Source: JAGPUQ01 sp963708735
GTDB lineage: Bacteria > Pseudomonadota > Gammaproteobacteria > Pseudomonadales > Porticoccaceae
Length of the DNA: 64,000 nt
Reading direction: 5' to 3'
Assembly: GCA_963708735.1 (NCBI GenBank)
Contig: CAVPTW010000007.1
Location: 11,498 to 75,497, forward strand
Positions 1-7,928 of the stretch are shown here, piece after piece. Numbering within the stretch: position 1 is the stretch's first letter; each line of letters starts with the position of its first letter. Position numbers and translations under genes: made by a program. The notes below the pieces were generated by a model that made no database searches, was not told where the DNA came from, and saw nothing but the letters and a program-made list of their open reading frames with translations.

Positions 1-1360
1 GGCGGGTGTAGTCGGTGCCCACCTCGAAGCCGGTGGCGAAAATCAGGCAGTCGACTTCGTATTCGACGCCATCGACGACAACGCCTTTTTCGGTAATCAA
101 ATCGACACCCCGGCCCTTGGTATCCACCAGCTTGACGTTGTCGCGATTGAAGGTGGGCAGGAAGCGGTCGTCCAGGCACGGGCGCTTGCACATGAAGGCA
201 TACCAGGGCTTCAAGGCCTCTGCGGTTTCCTTGTCCTTGACGATGTCATCGATTCTCTTGCGAATGTTTTCCATTTTCTCGAAATTGGACAATTCAAAAA
301 TCTCAACGATTTTTTCTCGCGGCACGTCCTTGCCGGCCTCGCGCATGCGACGGCGATAAATCTTGCCCATCTCCACCCAGGCGTCATCGAACTGATCGAG
401 TTGATCGATCTCGCCACGGCGTCCGCCCCGGCCGGTCAGGATCGCGGTGAAGTCTTTCTGCCGCTGCTTTTGCCAGCCCGGTTTCAGGCTGGCCGCCCAC
501 TCCATGTCGGTGGGGTGATCGTTTCTGGGATCGACTCCCGATGGCGTACGCTGGAACACATACAGTTGTTTTGCGCTTTCACCCAGATAAGACACACATT
601 GCACGGCGGTGGCGCCGGTACCAATGATGCCGACCCGCTTGTCTTTCAGGCCGGTGAGGTTGCCACGGGCATTGCCGCCGGTGTAGTTGTAGTCCCAGCG
701 GCTGGTATGGAAGGTGTGGCCCTTGAAGTCGCGGATGCCTGGAATGCCCGGCAGTTTCGGGCGGTTCAGTGGCCCGTTAACCATGATCACGAAACGCGCT
801 TTCATTCTGTCATTGCGATCGGTATGAATCGTCCAGCGTCTGGTCTTTTCATCCCAGACCATTTCTGTCACGCCCGTTTGCAGGCAGGCGTTGTCGTAGA
901 GGCGGTAATGGGCGGCAATTCTGCGGCAGTGCTCGAGAATTTCCGGCGCATCGCAGAACTTGCGCGGCGGCATGTAATTGAGTTCTTCGAGCAGCGGCAG
1001 GTAGGTATAGGCCTCGATATCACAGGCGGCACCGGGATAGCGGTTCCAGTACCAGGTGCCGCCGAAGTCAGCACCTTTTTCGATCATGCGAATATCTTCG
1101 ATACCGGCTTCCCGCATGCGTGCACCTGCCAACAGGCCGCCAAGGCCACCACCGATGATCGCCACCTCCACTTCGTCTTCCAGGGGGTCCCGAACAATGG
1201 GTTCTGCCACATAGGGGTCTTCAAGAAAATAGGAGAAATCACCCTTCATCTCCTGATATTGCTGGTTGCCGTCTGGACGCAGGCGCTTCTGTCTTTCTTC
1301 AGCATATTTTTGTCTTAAGGCAACGGGATCGAAGGCTTCTCGAACAGCACTGGTATTCAT
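1..1360 (-). CDS. Flavin-containing Baeyer-Villiger type monooxygenase (3' end cut by window edge)
   Basis: Type I Baeyer-Villiger monooxygenases are FAD- and NADPH-dependent enzymes that insert oxygen next to a ketone to give an ester or lactone. About 453 codons are present; the C-terminus lies beyond the window. An N-terminal FAD-binding Rossmann motif, AIIGGGLGG, sits near residue 68, and the family fingerprint FxGxxxHxxxW is present as FKGHTFHTSRW. A second nucleotide-binding motif, VGIIGTGATAVQ, follows. The ATG at 1360 starts MNTSAVREAF and has an AGGGG ribosome site upstream. The usual length is 540-600 residues, so roughly 100 are missing. The substrate (cyclic, linear or aryl ketone) cannot be told. 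It stands alone on the minus strand. Confidence 0.88.
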   Translation of the reverse strand, partial: MNTSAVREAFDPVALRQKYAEERQKRLRPDGNQQYQEMKGDFSYFLEDPYVAEPIVRDPLEDEVEVAIIGGGLGGLLAGARMREAGIEDIRMIEKGADFGGTWYWNRYPGAACDIEAYTYLPLLEELNYMPPRKFCDAPEILEHCRRIAAHYRLYDNACLQTGVTEMVWDEKTRRWTIHTDRNDRMKARFVIMVNGPLNRPKLPGIPGIRDFKGHTFHTSRWDYNYTGGNARGNLTGLKDKRVGIIGTGATAVQCVSYLGESAKQLYVFQRTPSGVDPRNDHPTDMEWAASLKPGWQKQRQKDFTAILTGRGGRRGEIDQLDQFDDAWVEMGKIYRRRMREAGKDVPREKIVEIFELSNFEKMENIRKRIDDIVKDKETAEALKPWYAFMCKRPCLDDRFLPTFNRDNVKLVDTKGRGVDLITEKGVVVDGVEYEVDCLIFATGFEVGTDYTR

Positions 1361-1734
1361 TTTTGACGTCCCCTGAGTAAGAGAGTGAAAGAATTATTGG
1401 TCTGGATTATTGCCCTAACCAAGTCCTGAGAACAATGACTGGGATAAATTGGACTGCAATTGACTTCCCCCGCCTGTGAGGGGCGCAACGCCCATACGAT
1501 CAGTTGCTGGTCGACGAAAGCCGATCCGCCGTGCCGATGGCGCCGGCGCGCGCGGCGGTGGACGCCATGTGATCCCGAGTGGGGCGATTTCGCTCCGGGG
1601 TGGCCGGTGACCAGTATGATCAGGCGTGGAACAGATAGGCAAACTTTGCGGAGGGTCGTCGCGGATCTCGGTGAAGGGAGGGGAGCGCCCCGGCCGGGTC
1701 AGCCGGGACAGACTCCTTTCCCGGGGGGATGGAT
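1361..1734. other. Intergenic region between monooxygenase and 5'-nucleotidase genes
   Basis: This 374-base gap separates two minus-strand genes. Short open frames on both strands overlap each other and resemble no family I know. It must hold the monooxygenase promoter. A possible minus-strand pair, TTGTTC then CAATAA with 17 bases between, lies near 1400-1435 but is weak. No convincing terminator for the nucleotidase gene is visible. Confidence 0.5.
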
Positions 1735-3537
1735 TCAGGGCGCAGCAGTGATGCGTCCCTCGATTGCCGCGCTGAAGGGTTGCGTCAGTCCTTCGACGTA
1801 ATTCACCAGGGCGTCCAGGTCCACCGGACCCACCGTGCGCTCAGTGCCCTGTGTCAGCACTGTGAAATTGTCGCCGCCGCCGGCCATGAAGCTGTTCACC
1901 GTGAGGCTGTAGTTGGCGGCGGGGTTGAGGAGAACACCATTGACGCGAATGCTGGCCGGATCGACGCGATTGTCGGCGAAGCCCACGCCGTTCTCGTGCC
2001 AGGTGTAGCTGAGCCCCGAGGTTTTCATCACCCGCGCAAACGGCTGGCCGCTCCACTGCTGATCCAGCAGTTCGATCAGTTGGGCGCCGGTGAGCGTCAT
2101 CCGCACCAGATCGTTGTTGAACGGCTGAACAGTAAACAGCTCGCCCCAGGTCACCTCACCCGCGGCGATATCGGCGCGGATACCGCCCGGATTCATCAGC
2201 GCGATTTCGGTCCCCATGGCTGCGCGCTGTGCATCGGCGATGAAATTGCCGAGCGCCGATTCCCCCGCCACGGACTCGGTGCGGGTAATGTCACCGGCGG
2301 CGGTGCCGATCACCCGGTTCACGAGCGGTGCCACGGTTTGGGCGGCGGCGGCGACCAGCTCGACCATTTCCGGGTCCGGCGTCAGACCCGGGCCTTCGTC
2401 GCCCCAGGTGGTGACGATGCGCGCGGATTTCTGGACCACATCCCGGGTCGCGGGGTCGAGCGCCACCTCGATATCGTCATAGGCGGTGCTGGCCGAGAAC
2501 GCCTGCGTCACGAGGATGGGCACCCCATTGTGGTTCTCCACCAGGGCGTTGGTGAAACTGTGGGCGTGGCCCGAGATCACGATGTCCACCTCGTCGTCGA
2601 GGCGGCTCACGATCTCGCCGATGGCGCCGTCCAGCACCACCGACTCGGCCGGCGTCGGCTCGGTGGACGACGGTGTCTGGCGCGTGCCCTGATGGAGGGC
2701 GACCACCAGCGCGTGCACGCCGCGCCGCTTCAGGCGCGCCGCCTCGGCGTTGATCGCGTCGGCTTCATCCAGGAACCGGAGACCCGCCACCCCGCTCGGT
2801 GTGACAATGGTGGGCGTCTCCTTGAGTACCGCACCGATAAAGCCCACCGGGATGCCGCGGACACGTTTCACCACCGAGGGCGGCAGCAGGGGCTCGCCGG
2901 TGTCGGCCCGGACCACGTTGGCGCTCACCATGGGGTAGCGCGCGCCCCGCCAGGGATCCTCCAGAAAGGGGCCTTCGGCATGATTGCCTCCGTCGAGCAG
3001 GCGCAGGAGCTCATCCGTGCCTTCATCGAATTCATGGTTGCCCAGGGTCCCCACCAGATTGCACCGCGGATCCAACCGGAAACGGTAATTGCAATGGCGG
3101 TTGGCCAACAGATTCAGAAAACTGATCGAGGGCTCGTCCTGGAGCAGGGCCGAGACCGGCGGGCTGGCACCGACTTGATCGCCAGCGTGGACCAGAATGG
3201 CGCCGTCCTCGGCCGTCGCCGCGGCAGCTTCCAGGTAGGAGGCCAGCACTGCGGCACCCCCCACTGGACGTCCGCCCAGCAGGCGCGGCTCCAACTGGCC
3301 GTGGAAATCATTGATGCCGAGCAGCTTGAAGCGAACCCAGGCGTGGGGATCGCCCGGGCGCGGATCGCGCCAATGAACCTGTCGCGCAGCCGTGACCCGA
3401 TCGCGGGCGCCGTCTGCGCCCTCTTCCAACCCGTGCTGATGGGAGTCGGCCGGCCCTGCGCTCGCAAGCCCGGCGCCCAGACAGCCGGCGACCAGCAGGG
3501 TCGCGGGTATCACTTTCCGCAGCATTGACATGGACAT
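1735..3537 (-). CDS. Secreted 5'-nucleotidase / metallophosphatase (UshA family)
   Basis: The 600-residue product is a two-domain 5'-nucleotidase family protein that dephosphorylates nucleotides or related phosphate esters in the periplasm. The N-terminal calcineurin-like domain shows the metal-binding motifs in order: NDFHG, GDQVGASPP, GNHEFDEG and GHAHS. The C-terminal nucleotide-binding domain has MNPGGIRAD and TVQPFNNDL. The start at 3537 is chosen because it has a strong GGGAGG ribosome site and begins a clear signal peptide (MSMSMLRK, then a hydrophobic stretch ending GLASA). The open frame continues upstream to 4032, but that part overlaps vapBC and looks non-coding. It is divergent from vapBC, and its exact substrate is unknown. 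Confidence 0.9.
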   Translation of the reverse strand: MSMSMLRKVIPATLLVAGCLGAGLASAGPADSHQHGLEEGADGARDRVTAARQVHWRDPRPGDPHAWVRFKLLGINDFHGQLEPRLLGGRPVGGAAVLASYLEAAAATAEDGAILVHAGDQVGASPPVSALLQDEPSISFLNLLANRHCNYRFRLDPRCNLVGTLGNHEFDEGTDELLRLLDGGNHAEGPFLEDPWRGARYPMVSANVVRADTGEPLLPPSVVKRVRGIPVGFIGAVLKETPTIVTPSGVAGLRFLDEADAINAEAARLKRRGVHALVVALHQGTRQTPSSTEPTPAESVVLDGAIGEIVSRLDDEVDIVISGHAHSFTNALVENHNGVPILVTQAFSASTAYDDIEVALDPATRDVVQKSARIVTTWGDEGPGLTPDPEMVELVAAAAQTVAPLVNRVIGTAAGDITRTESVAGESALGNFIADAQRAAMGTEIALMNPGGIRADIAAGEVTWGELFTVQPFNNDLVRMTLTGAQLIELLDQQWSGQPFARVMKTSGLSYTWHENGVGFADNRVDPASIRVNGVLLNPAANYSLTVNSFMAGGGDNFTVLTQGTERTVGPVDLDALVNYVEGLTQPFSAAIEGRITAAP

Positions 3538-3661
3538 GGTGTACCTCCCTTGTAGGTGTGACCGCAGGACCGAGGATGGCCGCAAGTTGTGCCAGGACGT
3601 TGACGAGCGGGTTACAGCGGGGTGACGGCGGTGCTGACCGCGTGCCCATTTGCGCCCGTCG

Positions 3662-3690
3662 TTGTCGCTGTAGCCATGCCTCGCTATGAT
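3662..3690 (+). promoter_or_regulatory. Sigma70-type promoter for vapBC
   Basis: TTGTCG (3662-3667) and TATGAT (3685-3690) are separated by exactly 17 bases and lie 30 bases before the vapB start. AGGAG then precedes the ATG. Type II toxin-antitoxin promoters are normally repressed by the antitoxin-toxin complex; I see no clear operator palindrome here. Confidence 0.55.
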
Positions 3691-3720
3691 CCACCGATCT
3701 GGCATCGATAGGAGTTTCGT

Positions 3721-3927
3721 ATGACGACGGTAACCGTGTCCGAAAAATATCAGGTGGTGATTCCCAAGGCGGTGCGGGAGTCGCTGCAAATCAAGCCGGG
3801 GCAGAAGCTCGACGTGATCGTTTACGAGGGGCGTGCGGAATTCATCCCGGTGCAGGATATGCGCGAGGCACGCGGCTTCCTGCGCGGCATCGATACAGAC
3901 GTGCCGCGGGAAGCCGATCGGGTATGA
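3721..3927 (+). CDS. vapB: AbrB/MazE-fold antitoxin, VapB-like
   Basis: This 68-residue protein carries a SpoVT/AbrB swapped-hairpin DNA-binding domain: VSEKYQVVIPKAVRE in the first 20 residues, followed by IKPGQKLDVIVYEG. Proteins of this kind neutralise a PIN-domain toxin and repress their own operon. The C-terminal tail (about residues 45-68) is the expected toxin-binding segment. AGGAG lies six bases before the ATG. The gene overlaps the toxin gene by four bases (ATGA), so the two are translationally coupled. This pairing is the main reason for the antitoxin call. Confidence 0.88.
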   Translation: MTTVTVSEKYQVVIPKAVRESLQIKPGQKLDVIVYEGRAEFIPVQDMREARGFLRGIDTDVPREADRV

Positions 3928-4313
3928 ATCTGGTCGATTCGTCCGGCTGGCTGGAGTACTTCGCCGATGGACCCAATGCCACCTTCTTTGCGTCGGCGAT
4001 CCTCGCTGCGGAACAGTTGATTGTCCCGACACTATCCCTGCTGGAGGTCTTCAAGCGGGTGTTGCAGCAACGGGGGGAGGGCGATGCCCTTCAAGCGGTG
4101 GCGCTGATGCGACAGGGGCAGGTGGTCGAGTTGGATTCCGTACTGGCGCTGTCGGCAGCGCGCCTGGGTGTGGAACATCGGCTCGCGCTTGCCGACTCGG
4201 TCATTTACGCCACCGCTCGCCGCTTTGGCGCGCTGCTGTGGACCCAGGATGCCGATTTCGAAGATCTCCCGGGTGTGCGCTTTGTGGCGAAGTCACGCGG
4301 CCAAGGCGGCTGA
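3924..4313 (+). CDS. vapC: PIN-domain ribonuclease toxin, VapC-like
   Basis: A 129-residue PIN-domain protein expected to be a magnesium-dependent RNase that blocks translation when free of VapB. The acidic active-site set is intact: D5 in NLVDSSGW, E41 in LLEVFK, D91 in ADSVIYATA, and D109/D111 in TQDADFED. The length is normal for the family, so the toxin looks functional. The gene overlaps vapB by four bases. Three bases after its stop begins a truncated cas1, so the pair sits on the edge of a decayed defence locus. The RNA target cannot be predicted. Confidence 0.9.
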   Translation: MNLVDSSGWLEYFADGPNATFFASAILAAEQLIVPTLSLLEVFKRVLQQRGEGDALQAVALMRQGQVVELDSVLALSAARLGVEHRLALADSVIYATARRFGALLWTQDADFEDLPGVRFVAKSRGQGG

Positions 4314-4316
4314 TCC

Positions 4317-4421
4317 GTGGCCGATCTGCTGCCGCCGCTGCGCCCCATTCCGATCAAGGAGCGTCTGTCCGTGCTGTACATCGAGAGCGGCCAGCTCGAC
4401 GTGCTTGATGGCGCGTTCGTG
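4317..4421 (+). pseudogene. cas1: Truncated type I-E cas1, first 35 codons only
   Basis: Starting at GTG 4317, the frame reads MADLLPPLRPIPIKERL, then SVLYIESGQLDVLDGAFV. This is the conserved N-terminus of subtype I-E Cas1, the integrase that inserts new spacers. The rest of the protein (normally about 300 residues, including the Glu-His-Asp active site) is gone. Codon 35, GTG, is also the first three bases of a CRISPR repeat, so the frame runs on through the repeat to a stop at 4544. The truncated product cannot function. No cas2, cas3 or Cascade genes are in the window. The junction suggests a deletion between cas1 and its array at a short GTG homology. Confidence 0.8.
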
Positions 4422-4447
4422 TTCCCCGCACACGCAGGGATGAACCG
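4419..4447. CRISPR. Single orphan type I-E CRISPR repeat
   Basis: The 29 bases from 4419 to 4447 match the subtype I-E repeat form: GTGTTCCCCGCA, then CACGCAGGGATGAACCG. They contain the expected partial palindrome CCCCGCAC/ACGCAGGGA, in which one A interrupts the usual GCGGGG arm. No second repeat is found one 61-base unit downstream (4480-4508). It is therefore a leftover repeat fused to the cas1 fragment, not a working array. Confidence 0.75.
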
Positions 4448-4576
4448 GCGCCGTGCCCGCCACCTTCCCGGCAAGGCCCCGAACGCTCCGGTGCCTTGCC
4501 CGTTTCAGGTCGGCAATCCTGGAATGAACACTCCCGGCAACTGAGCCGCCGACGCCGACCAGGGAGAATCGGTACT

Positions 4577-4693
4577 TATTTCCCCGACGAATTCCCGGAG
4601 CGGGCATCCAACCGCGTCATCAACGATATCGTCGGTATGTCGCCGGTGGTTTAGGATATTTCCGGCAAGCCGCCGGCTGTAATCGAGTGGGAA
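4577..4693 (+). pseudogene. guaA: Degenerate 3'-terminal fragment of guaA (GMP synthase)
   Basis: The frame from 4577 reads ERASNRVINDIVG, then SPVV, a TAG stop, and DISGKPPAVIEWE. This matches the extreme C-terminus of GMP synthase, which ends SNRIINEV...RVVYDISGKPPATIEWE in many bacteria. The family tyrosine before DISG is replaced by TAG, and the natural stop after EWE is lost. Only about 39 codons remain. The 3' end of guaA is an established insertion site for integrative elements and islands, so this may be an attachment-site remnant. A decayed gene fragment moved by recombination is the alternative. Confidence 0.65.
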
Positions 4694-5642
4694 TACATCG
4701 GCGTCTTTCGGGGTCTGCCGATGTCTTGCGGGACCAGGGACGACCAACGAATCCGGGCTCCAGCTTCGGGTTAGCGCACTCATGGACCTCCTTTTACCTA
4801 CCGCACCTACCGCCGTCCACGATGAAATCTTTCGACCGGTAACTTGCCGGCACCGGAAGCGGCCGGGGAGATGGATGGATCGTGCATCAACTTCGGGGCG
4901 ACGGGCCTCGGGGAAAGACGATGTGGGAAGGGATGCGCGAGCCAGAATTGCGATGGTTGATCACGAAAAGCTGGTTTTTTGGCACTAAAGGGTTCCGAAA
5001 AGCAAAAATTTCTCCATGGTCCAGCATTGTATAAATTGTTCTGAATGATCTTTTAAGCCAATATTTGCGATTATAAGAATAGAATAATAACGTTTATGCT
5101 GATTTTATTATCTGTTTCCAGGGCAAGTTACCTGTGCGCTCTCCGGAGTCGATTGCCGCTGATTTTGCTCAGCAACTGGCGGAAGGTTGGCTGCTCGCAG
5201 CCATCAAGGGCGGGGTTAAGCTCAAGCATTCGATGTTTGCGCCAGATGGCCGTCAAGCGTTTGCGGCAGCGATGGAAAGAAGGGCGGCGGGAAGGCTTTG
5301 GGCTTTGCTCCAGTGGACGAGATCCCACCCTTCTGGTGAGCGGGCTGGCGTTGGCGTTGAAGGTTTGCCTGGCGGACATTGGCAGATGACGGTAGCAATG
5401 AAAAGAATCACGGCCTTTGATTCGAGCCACAATAACAGTTGGTTAAGAGATTATTTTATCCTTGCATCCGGCCGTATCGCGGGTGTTGTTTTGGTGTAGT
5501 GATGGATGATATTCTGGCTCAAATTGAGGTTATAGACCAAAATAAATCTACTTTGTCCAACCATCGCCGGTGATTTAGGGTCAAGTGAAGTAGAAAACCG
5601 GCGCGGTGCCGACCACATTTAAAACCGCAAAACAATTACCTT
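4694..5642. other. Gene-poor, partly AT-rich stretch
   Basis: About 950 bases separate the guaA fragment from the next likely gene. The parts around 4990-5110 and 5440-5580 are much richer in A and T than the flanking genes. Open frames of 90-120 codons between 5096 and 5499 run in several frames on both strands, and none resembles a family I recognise. The frame 5134-5499 has no clear ribosome site. The stretch looks like foreign, decayed DNA. Confidence 0.5.
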
Positions 5643-6230
5643 ATGGCCAAAAAAACAGCTCCCCTGCTCCCGTCCACCGACGCACTGCTGCGCCAGTTCA
5701 GTGACCGCCTGCGCTTGGCGCGGCTGCGGCGCCGGCTGCCTGCGAAGCAGGTGGCTGAAGCGGCCGGGATGTCGCCGATGACGTTGCGGAGCCTCGAGCG
5801 GGGTGGCTCGGGCGTAACCATCGGCGCGTACCTCTCGGTGATGCAGGTGCTGGGCGTCGAGGAAGATCTCGACTTGCTCGCCCAGGCAGACCCGGTGGGG
5901 CGGCAGTTGCAGGACGCGCGGTTACCCGCGAGCCGACCGGTGGCGCGTGCGCAGGCGAAAACCGCGCCGCTCCGCCAGCATGGCGCGGATCCCGCAGGTG
6001 ATGGCGTTGCGCTGTTACGGCGCTTCATCAATGCAGTGCCGGAAGACCAGTGGCGTCGCTTGTTTGAGTCGCTTGACCAAATCCCGGCAGCCGGCGTGCC
6101 CGAGATCCGGCCGCTCAAGGTCAAACCGGGCAAGCGACGCAACCGGATGCTGCTGCGATCGCCGCGCCGCCACCGCAGGCGACCTTTGATTGGCTGGATG
6201 CGCCGGCAAGTGACCTCAAAATGCTGGTAA
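5643..6230 (+). CDS. XRE-family helix-turn-helix regulator, probably degraded C-terminus
   Basis: The N-terminal 80 residues form an XRE/HipB-like helix-turn-helix: FSDRLRLARLRRRLPAKQ, then VAEAAGMSPMTLRSLERGG. Such proteins bind operator DNA as dimers and often repress a neighbouring toxin or accessory gene. The middle part (about residues 120-150, ALLRRFINAVPEDQWRRLF) is plausible coding sequence. After about residue 155 the product becomes a run of basic residues, whereas another frame (6119-6292) reads well, with ATFDWLDAPASDLKM and a stop. This points to a frameshift near 6060-6140. No HipA kinase follows, and the regulated gene is unknown. Confidence 0.6.
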   Translation: MAKKTAPLLPSTDALLRQFSDRLRLARLRRRLPAKQVAEAAGMSPMTLRSLERGGSGVTIGAYLSVMQVLGVEEDLDLLAQADPVGRQLQDARLPASRPVARAQAKTAPLRQHGADPAGDGVALLRRFINAVPEDQWRRLFESLDQIPAAGVPEIRPLKVKPGKRRNRMLLRSPRRHRRRPLIGWMRRQVTSKCW

Positions 6231-6432
6231 AACCCGCTCGGGAAGTACGGCGCAAGGTTGAGAAGGCAGCGGGCGCACGGGTCAAAACCTGATCGACGCA
6301 CTGAGCGCCGAAACGAGCGTGATATCGGCATGCGCAATGCTTGGGCCAGCGATACCGGGCGATGAACAAATTCGCGGACAGTTGCGGGCGGAAGCGGTAT
6401 GTTGGCGCGCCGCATGGGGCGTTCCCGCTGCA

Positions 6433-6460
6433 GGAGCCGCGATAATGGAGCCGCGATAAT
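6433..6460 (+). repeat. 14-bp perfect tandem duplication of a ribosome site and start codon
   Basis: GGAGCCGCGATAAT occurs twice, at 6433-6446 and 6447-6460, each copy followed by G, so each supplies a GGAG ribosome site and an ATG. The first ATG (6445) reads Met-Glu-Pro-Arg-stop, and its TAA overlaps the second ATG (6459) as TAATG. Confidence 0.85.
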
Positions 6461-6671
6461 GAAAGTGGTGCTGATGCTGTTTGCGTTGATGGTGCCGGCT
6501 TATCTGCTGATGTGTCAGCGTCAGACCGGTCCGGATCCCGCCGAAAAGGGTCTGCCGATTTACCAGAACGAGTTGAACAAGGCCAAAGGCGTCGAGGCCA
6601 TGCTCAAGCAGGGTGTCGATCAGCGCGAAACCAAAATGCAGGAGCAGCTGGAGGGCGCTGATTCACCGTAG
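6459..6671 (+). CDS. Small membrane-anchored protein of unknown function
   Basis: The 70-residue product begins MKVVLMLFALMVPAYLLMC, one hydrophobic segment that could be a membrane anchor or signal peptide. The cysteine at 19 follows LLM, which is not a standard lipobox. A charged, glutamine- and lysine-rich tail follows (AEKGLPIYQNELNKAKGVEA, then MLKQGVDQRETKMQEQLEG) and is likely helical. I do not recognise a family. The start at 6459 is supported by GGAG. A gene for a FimT/GspH-like pseudopilin follows 171 bases later; a link is possible but not shown. Confidence 0.55.
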   Translation: MKVVLMLFALMVPAYLLMCQRQTGPDPAEKGLPIYQNELNKAKGVEAMLKQGVDQRETKMQEQLEGADSP

Positions 6672-6842
6672 CGGAACCATCGCTGTGGTGTGCGCCGGTC
6701 ACGGATTTTGCCGGCGGGCTCGACTGCGCGGGCTTGCATCCAGCGGCGGGCGGAGCGTAAGTTAAATCTCCGGCCAGGATGGCCGGTTGCGCCGCGTTGA
6801 TGCCAACGCGGCAGACGGATACCACATGGAGGTGTGCTGCGC

Positions 6843-7385
6843 ATGGACAGGCGTGCAACGGGCTTCACTCTGCTCGAAATGCTGGTCACTCTGATGCTGC
6901 TCGCGGTGCTGACTGCCGCGGCGGCACCTTCCTTTCGCGATCTTCTGCAAGGCAATCTCGCGGCGGCGCACGCTGAGGCGCTGATGACCTCGCTCACGCT
7001 GGCGCGCAGCGAAGCGATCAAGCGCAATCTGCGGGTTACGTTGTGCAAGTCGGCCGACGGCGCGATTTGCACAACGGCGGGTGACTGGGCGCAAGGCTGG
7101 CTTGTATTCGTTGATCGCGACAGCGACGGCACGCTTGACGCGGGTGAGGGGGTGTTGCGGACACAGGCGGCGCTTCCCGGCGAATTTGCCCTGAACAACA
7201 GCAACGCCCGCGACTGGTACGCGTACAGTCCGGACGGGTCGGCGGCAAGTTCCGGAGGTCTGGTGACCGGGACCTTTCGGGTCTGTCCGCCAACCGGTGA
7301 TGCGTCACGGGCGCGTCGCGTGGTCACCAACATCACCGGGCGGCCCCAGGTCCGGCTGGGGATCGGAACCCTGAGTTGTCCCTGA
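6843..7385 (+). CDS. GspH/FimT-type pseudopilin
   Basis: This 180-residue protein starts with a type III (prepilin) signal: a short basic leader MDRRAT, then G-FTLLEMLVTLMLLAVL, where prepilin peptidase would cut after the glycine and methylate phenylalanine. The hydrophobic helix and the following domain, with SLTLARSEAIKRN, VTLCKS and FRVCPPTGDASRARRV, match the GspH/FimT fold of minor pilins that prime type IV pili or type II secretion pseudopili. The ATG at 6843 is preferred over GTG 6834 because GGAGG at 6828-6832 is correctly spaced for it. No other pilin genes are adjacent, as is common for orphan fimT genes. Confidence 0.85.
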   Translation: MDRRATGFTLLEMLVTLMLLAVLTAAAAPSFRDLLQGNLAAAHAEALMTSLTLARSEAIKRNLRVTLCKSADGAICTTAGDWAQGWLVFVDRDSDGTLDAGEGVLRTQAALPGEFALNNSNARDWYAYSPDGSAASSGGLVTGTFRVCPPTGDASRARRVVTNITGRPQVRLGIGTLSCP

Positions 7386-7391
7386 CCGGGA

Positions 7392-7856
7392 TCAGGCCGG
7401 CGTCCGCGGTGCCAGTAGTTCGCGCAGCGGCGGGGGAACATGGGTGTCGTGATGACCGAACCGGCTGAGATCCGCGAGCGTGGTCCGTTCCAGTACCTGC
7501 ATCACGATGGCATTCACTCCCGGCCAGCGATCCGCCAGTTCGCACTGACCCGCGATATCGCACTGGCCGTGCTCGCTGGAGCAGGTGGTGAGCGCCGGAC
7601 GACCTTCCAGAGCGGTGATGGCATCGGCGAGGCTGATGGCGTCGGGGGCGCGGGCAAGCAGGTAGCCGCCCAGCGGGCCGCGTTTGGAAAGTACCAATCC
7701 GGCTTCGATAAGGAAGCGCATCACCTTGCGCACGGTCGGCAGTGGAACGTGCGTGAGTTCCGACAGGGTTTCCATGGACAGGCGCGCGGGTCGCACGCGG
7801 CCCAAGTGGTGCAGGATCAGCACCCCGTAATCGGCGAGACGTCCCACTTTCAGCAT
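7392..7856 (-). CDS. Rrf2-family SUF system regulator (SufR/IscR-like)
   Basis: A 154-residue winged-helix regulator of the Rrf2 family, the type found divergent from suf operons in gammaproteobacteria. The N-terminal half carries the DNA-binding region (LADYGVLILHHLG, then VPLPTVRKVMRFLIEAGLV and the wing SKRGPLGGYLLAR). Three cysteines, C92, C99 and C105, in the pattern Cx6Cx5C are placed like the Fe-S ligands of IscR. It probably senses Fe-S status and represses the suf genes and itself. It is transcribed away from sufB across a 200-base region that holds a strong palindrome overlapping the sufB promoter. Confidence 0.88.
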   Translation of the reverse strand: MLKVGRLADYGVLILHHLGRVRPARLSMETLSELTHVPLPTVRKVMRFLIEAGLVLSKRGPLGGYLLARAPDAISLADAITALEGRPALTTCSSEHGQCDIAGQCELADRWPGVNAIVMQVLERTTLADLSRFGHHDTHVPPPLRELLAPRTPA

Positions 7857-7895
7857 GGCGAATTTTCCGGTTCCGTGCAGTTGCGGACCAATTGT

Positions 7896-7928
7896 ATACC
7901 TGTGGAGTATTGAATACGATCCGGGTAT
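7896..7928. promoter_or_regulatory. Candidate operator for the SUF regulator
   Basis: A dyad centred on 7912: the perfect 11-base palindrome GTATTGAATAC (7907-7917) is flanked symmetrically by ATACC (7896-7900) and GGTAT (7924-7928), with six bases between inner and outer arms. It overlaps the -35 box of the sufB promoter and lies in the shared upstream region of the regulator gene, as expected for a repressor site. Binding by this regulator is inferred. Confidence 0.6.

Noticed and set aside
1735..3528. A 599-codon plus-strand open frame opposite the 5'-nucleotidase
   Set aside because: It is a shadow of the GC-rich minus-strand gene, which has clear metallophosphatase motifs, a signal peptide and a ribosome site; the plus frame matches nothing.
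3538..4032. Upstream extension of the 5'-nucleotidase frame
   Set aside because: It runs over vapBC on the opposite strand and bypasses a strong ribosome site and signal peptide at 3537.
4502..4530. Possible second degenerate CRISPR repeat with GGAATGAACA
   Set aside because: Only about nine bases resemble the repeat, and the spacing from the first repeat (about 54 bases) does not fit a 32-base spacer.
5134..5499. A 121-codon open frame in the AT-rich patch
   Set aside because: No ribosome site, competing frames on both strands, and no family resemblance; not called as a gene.
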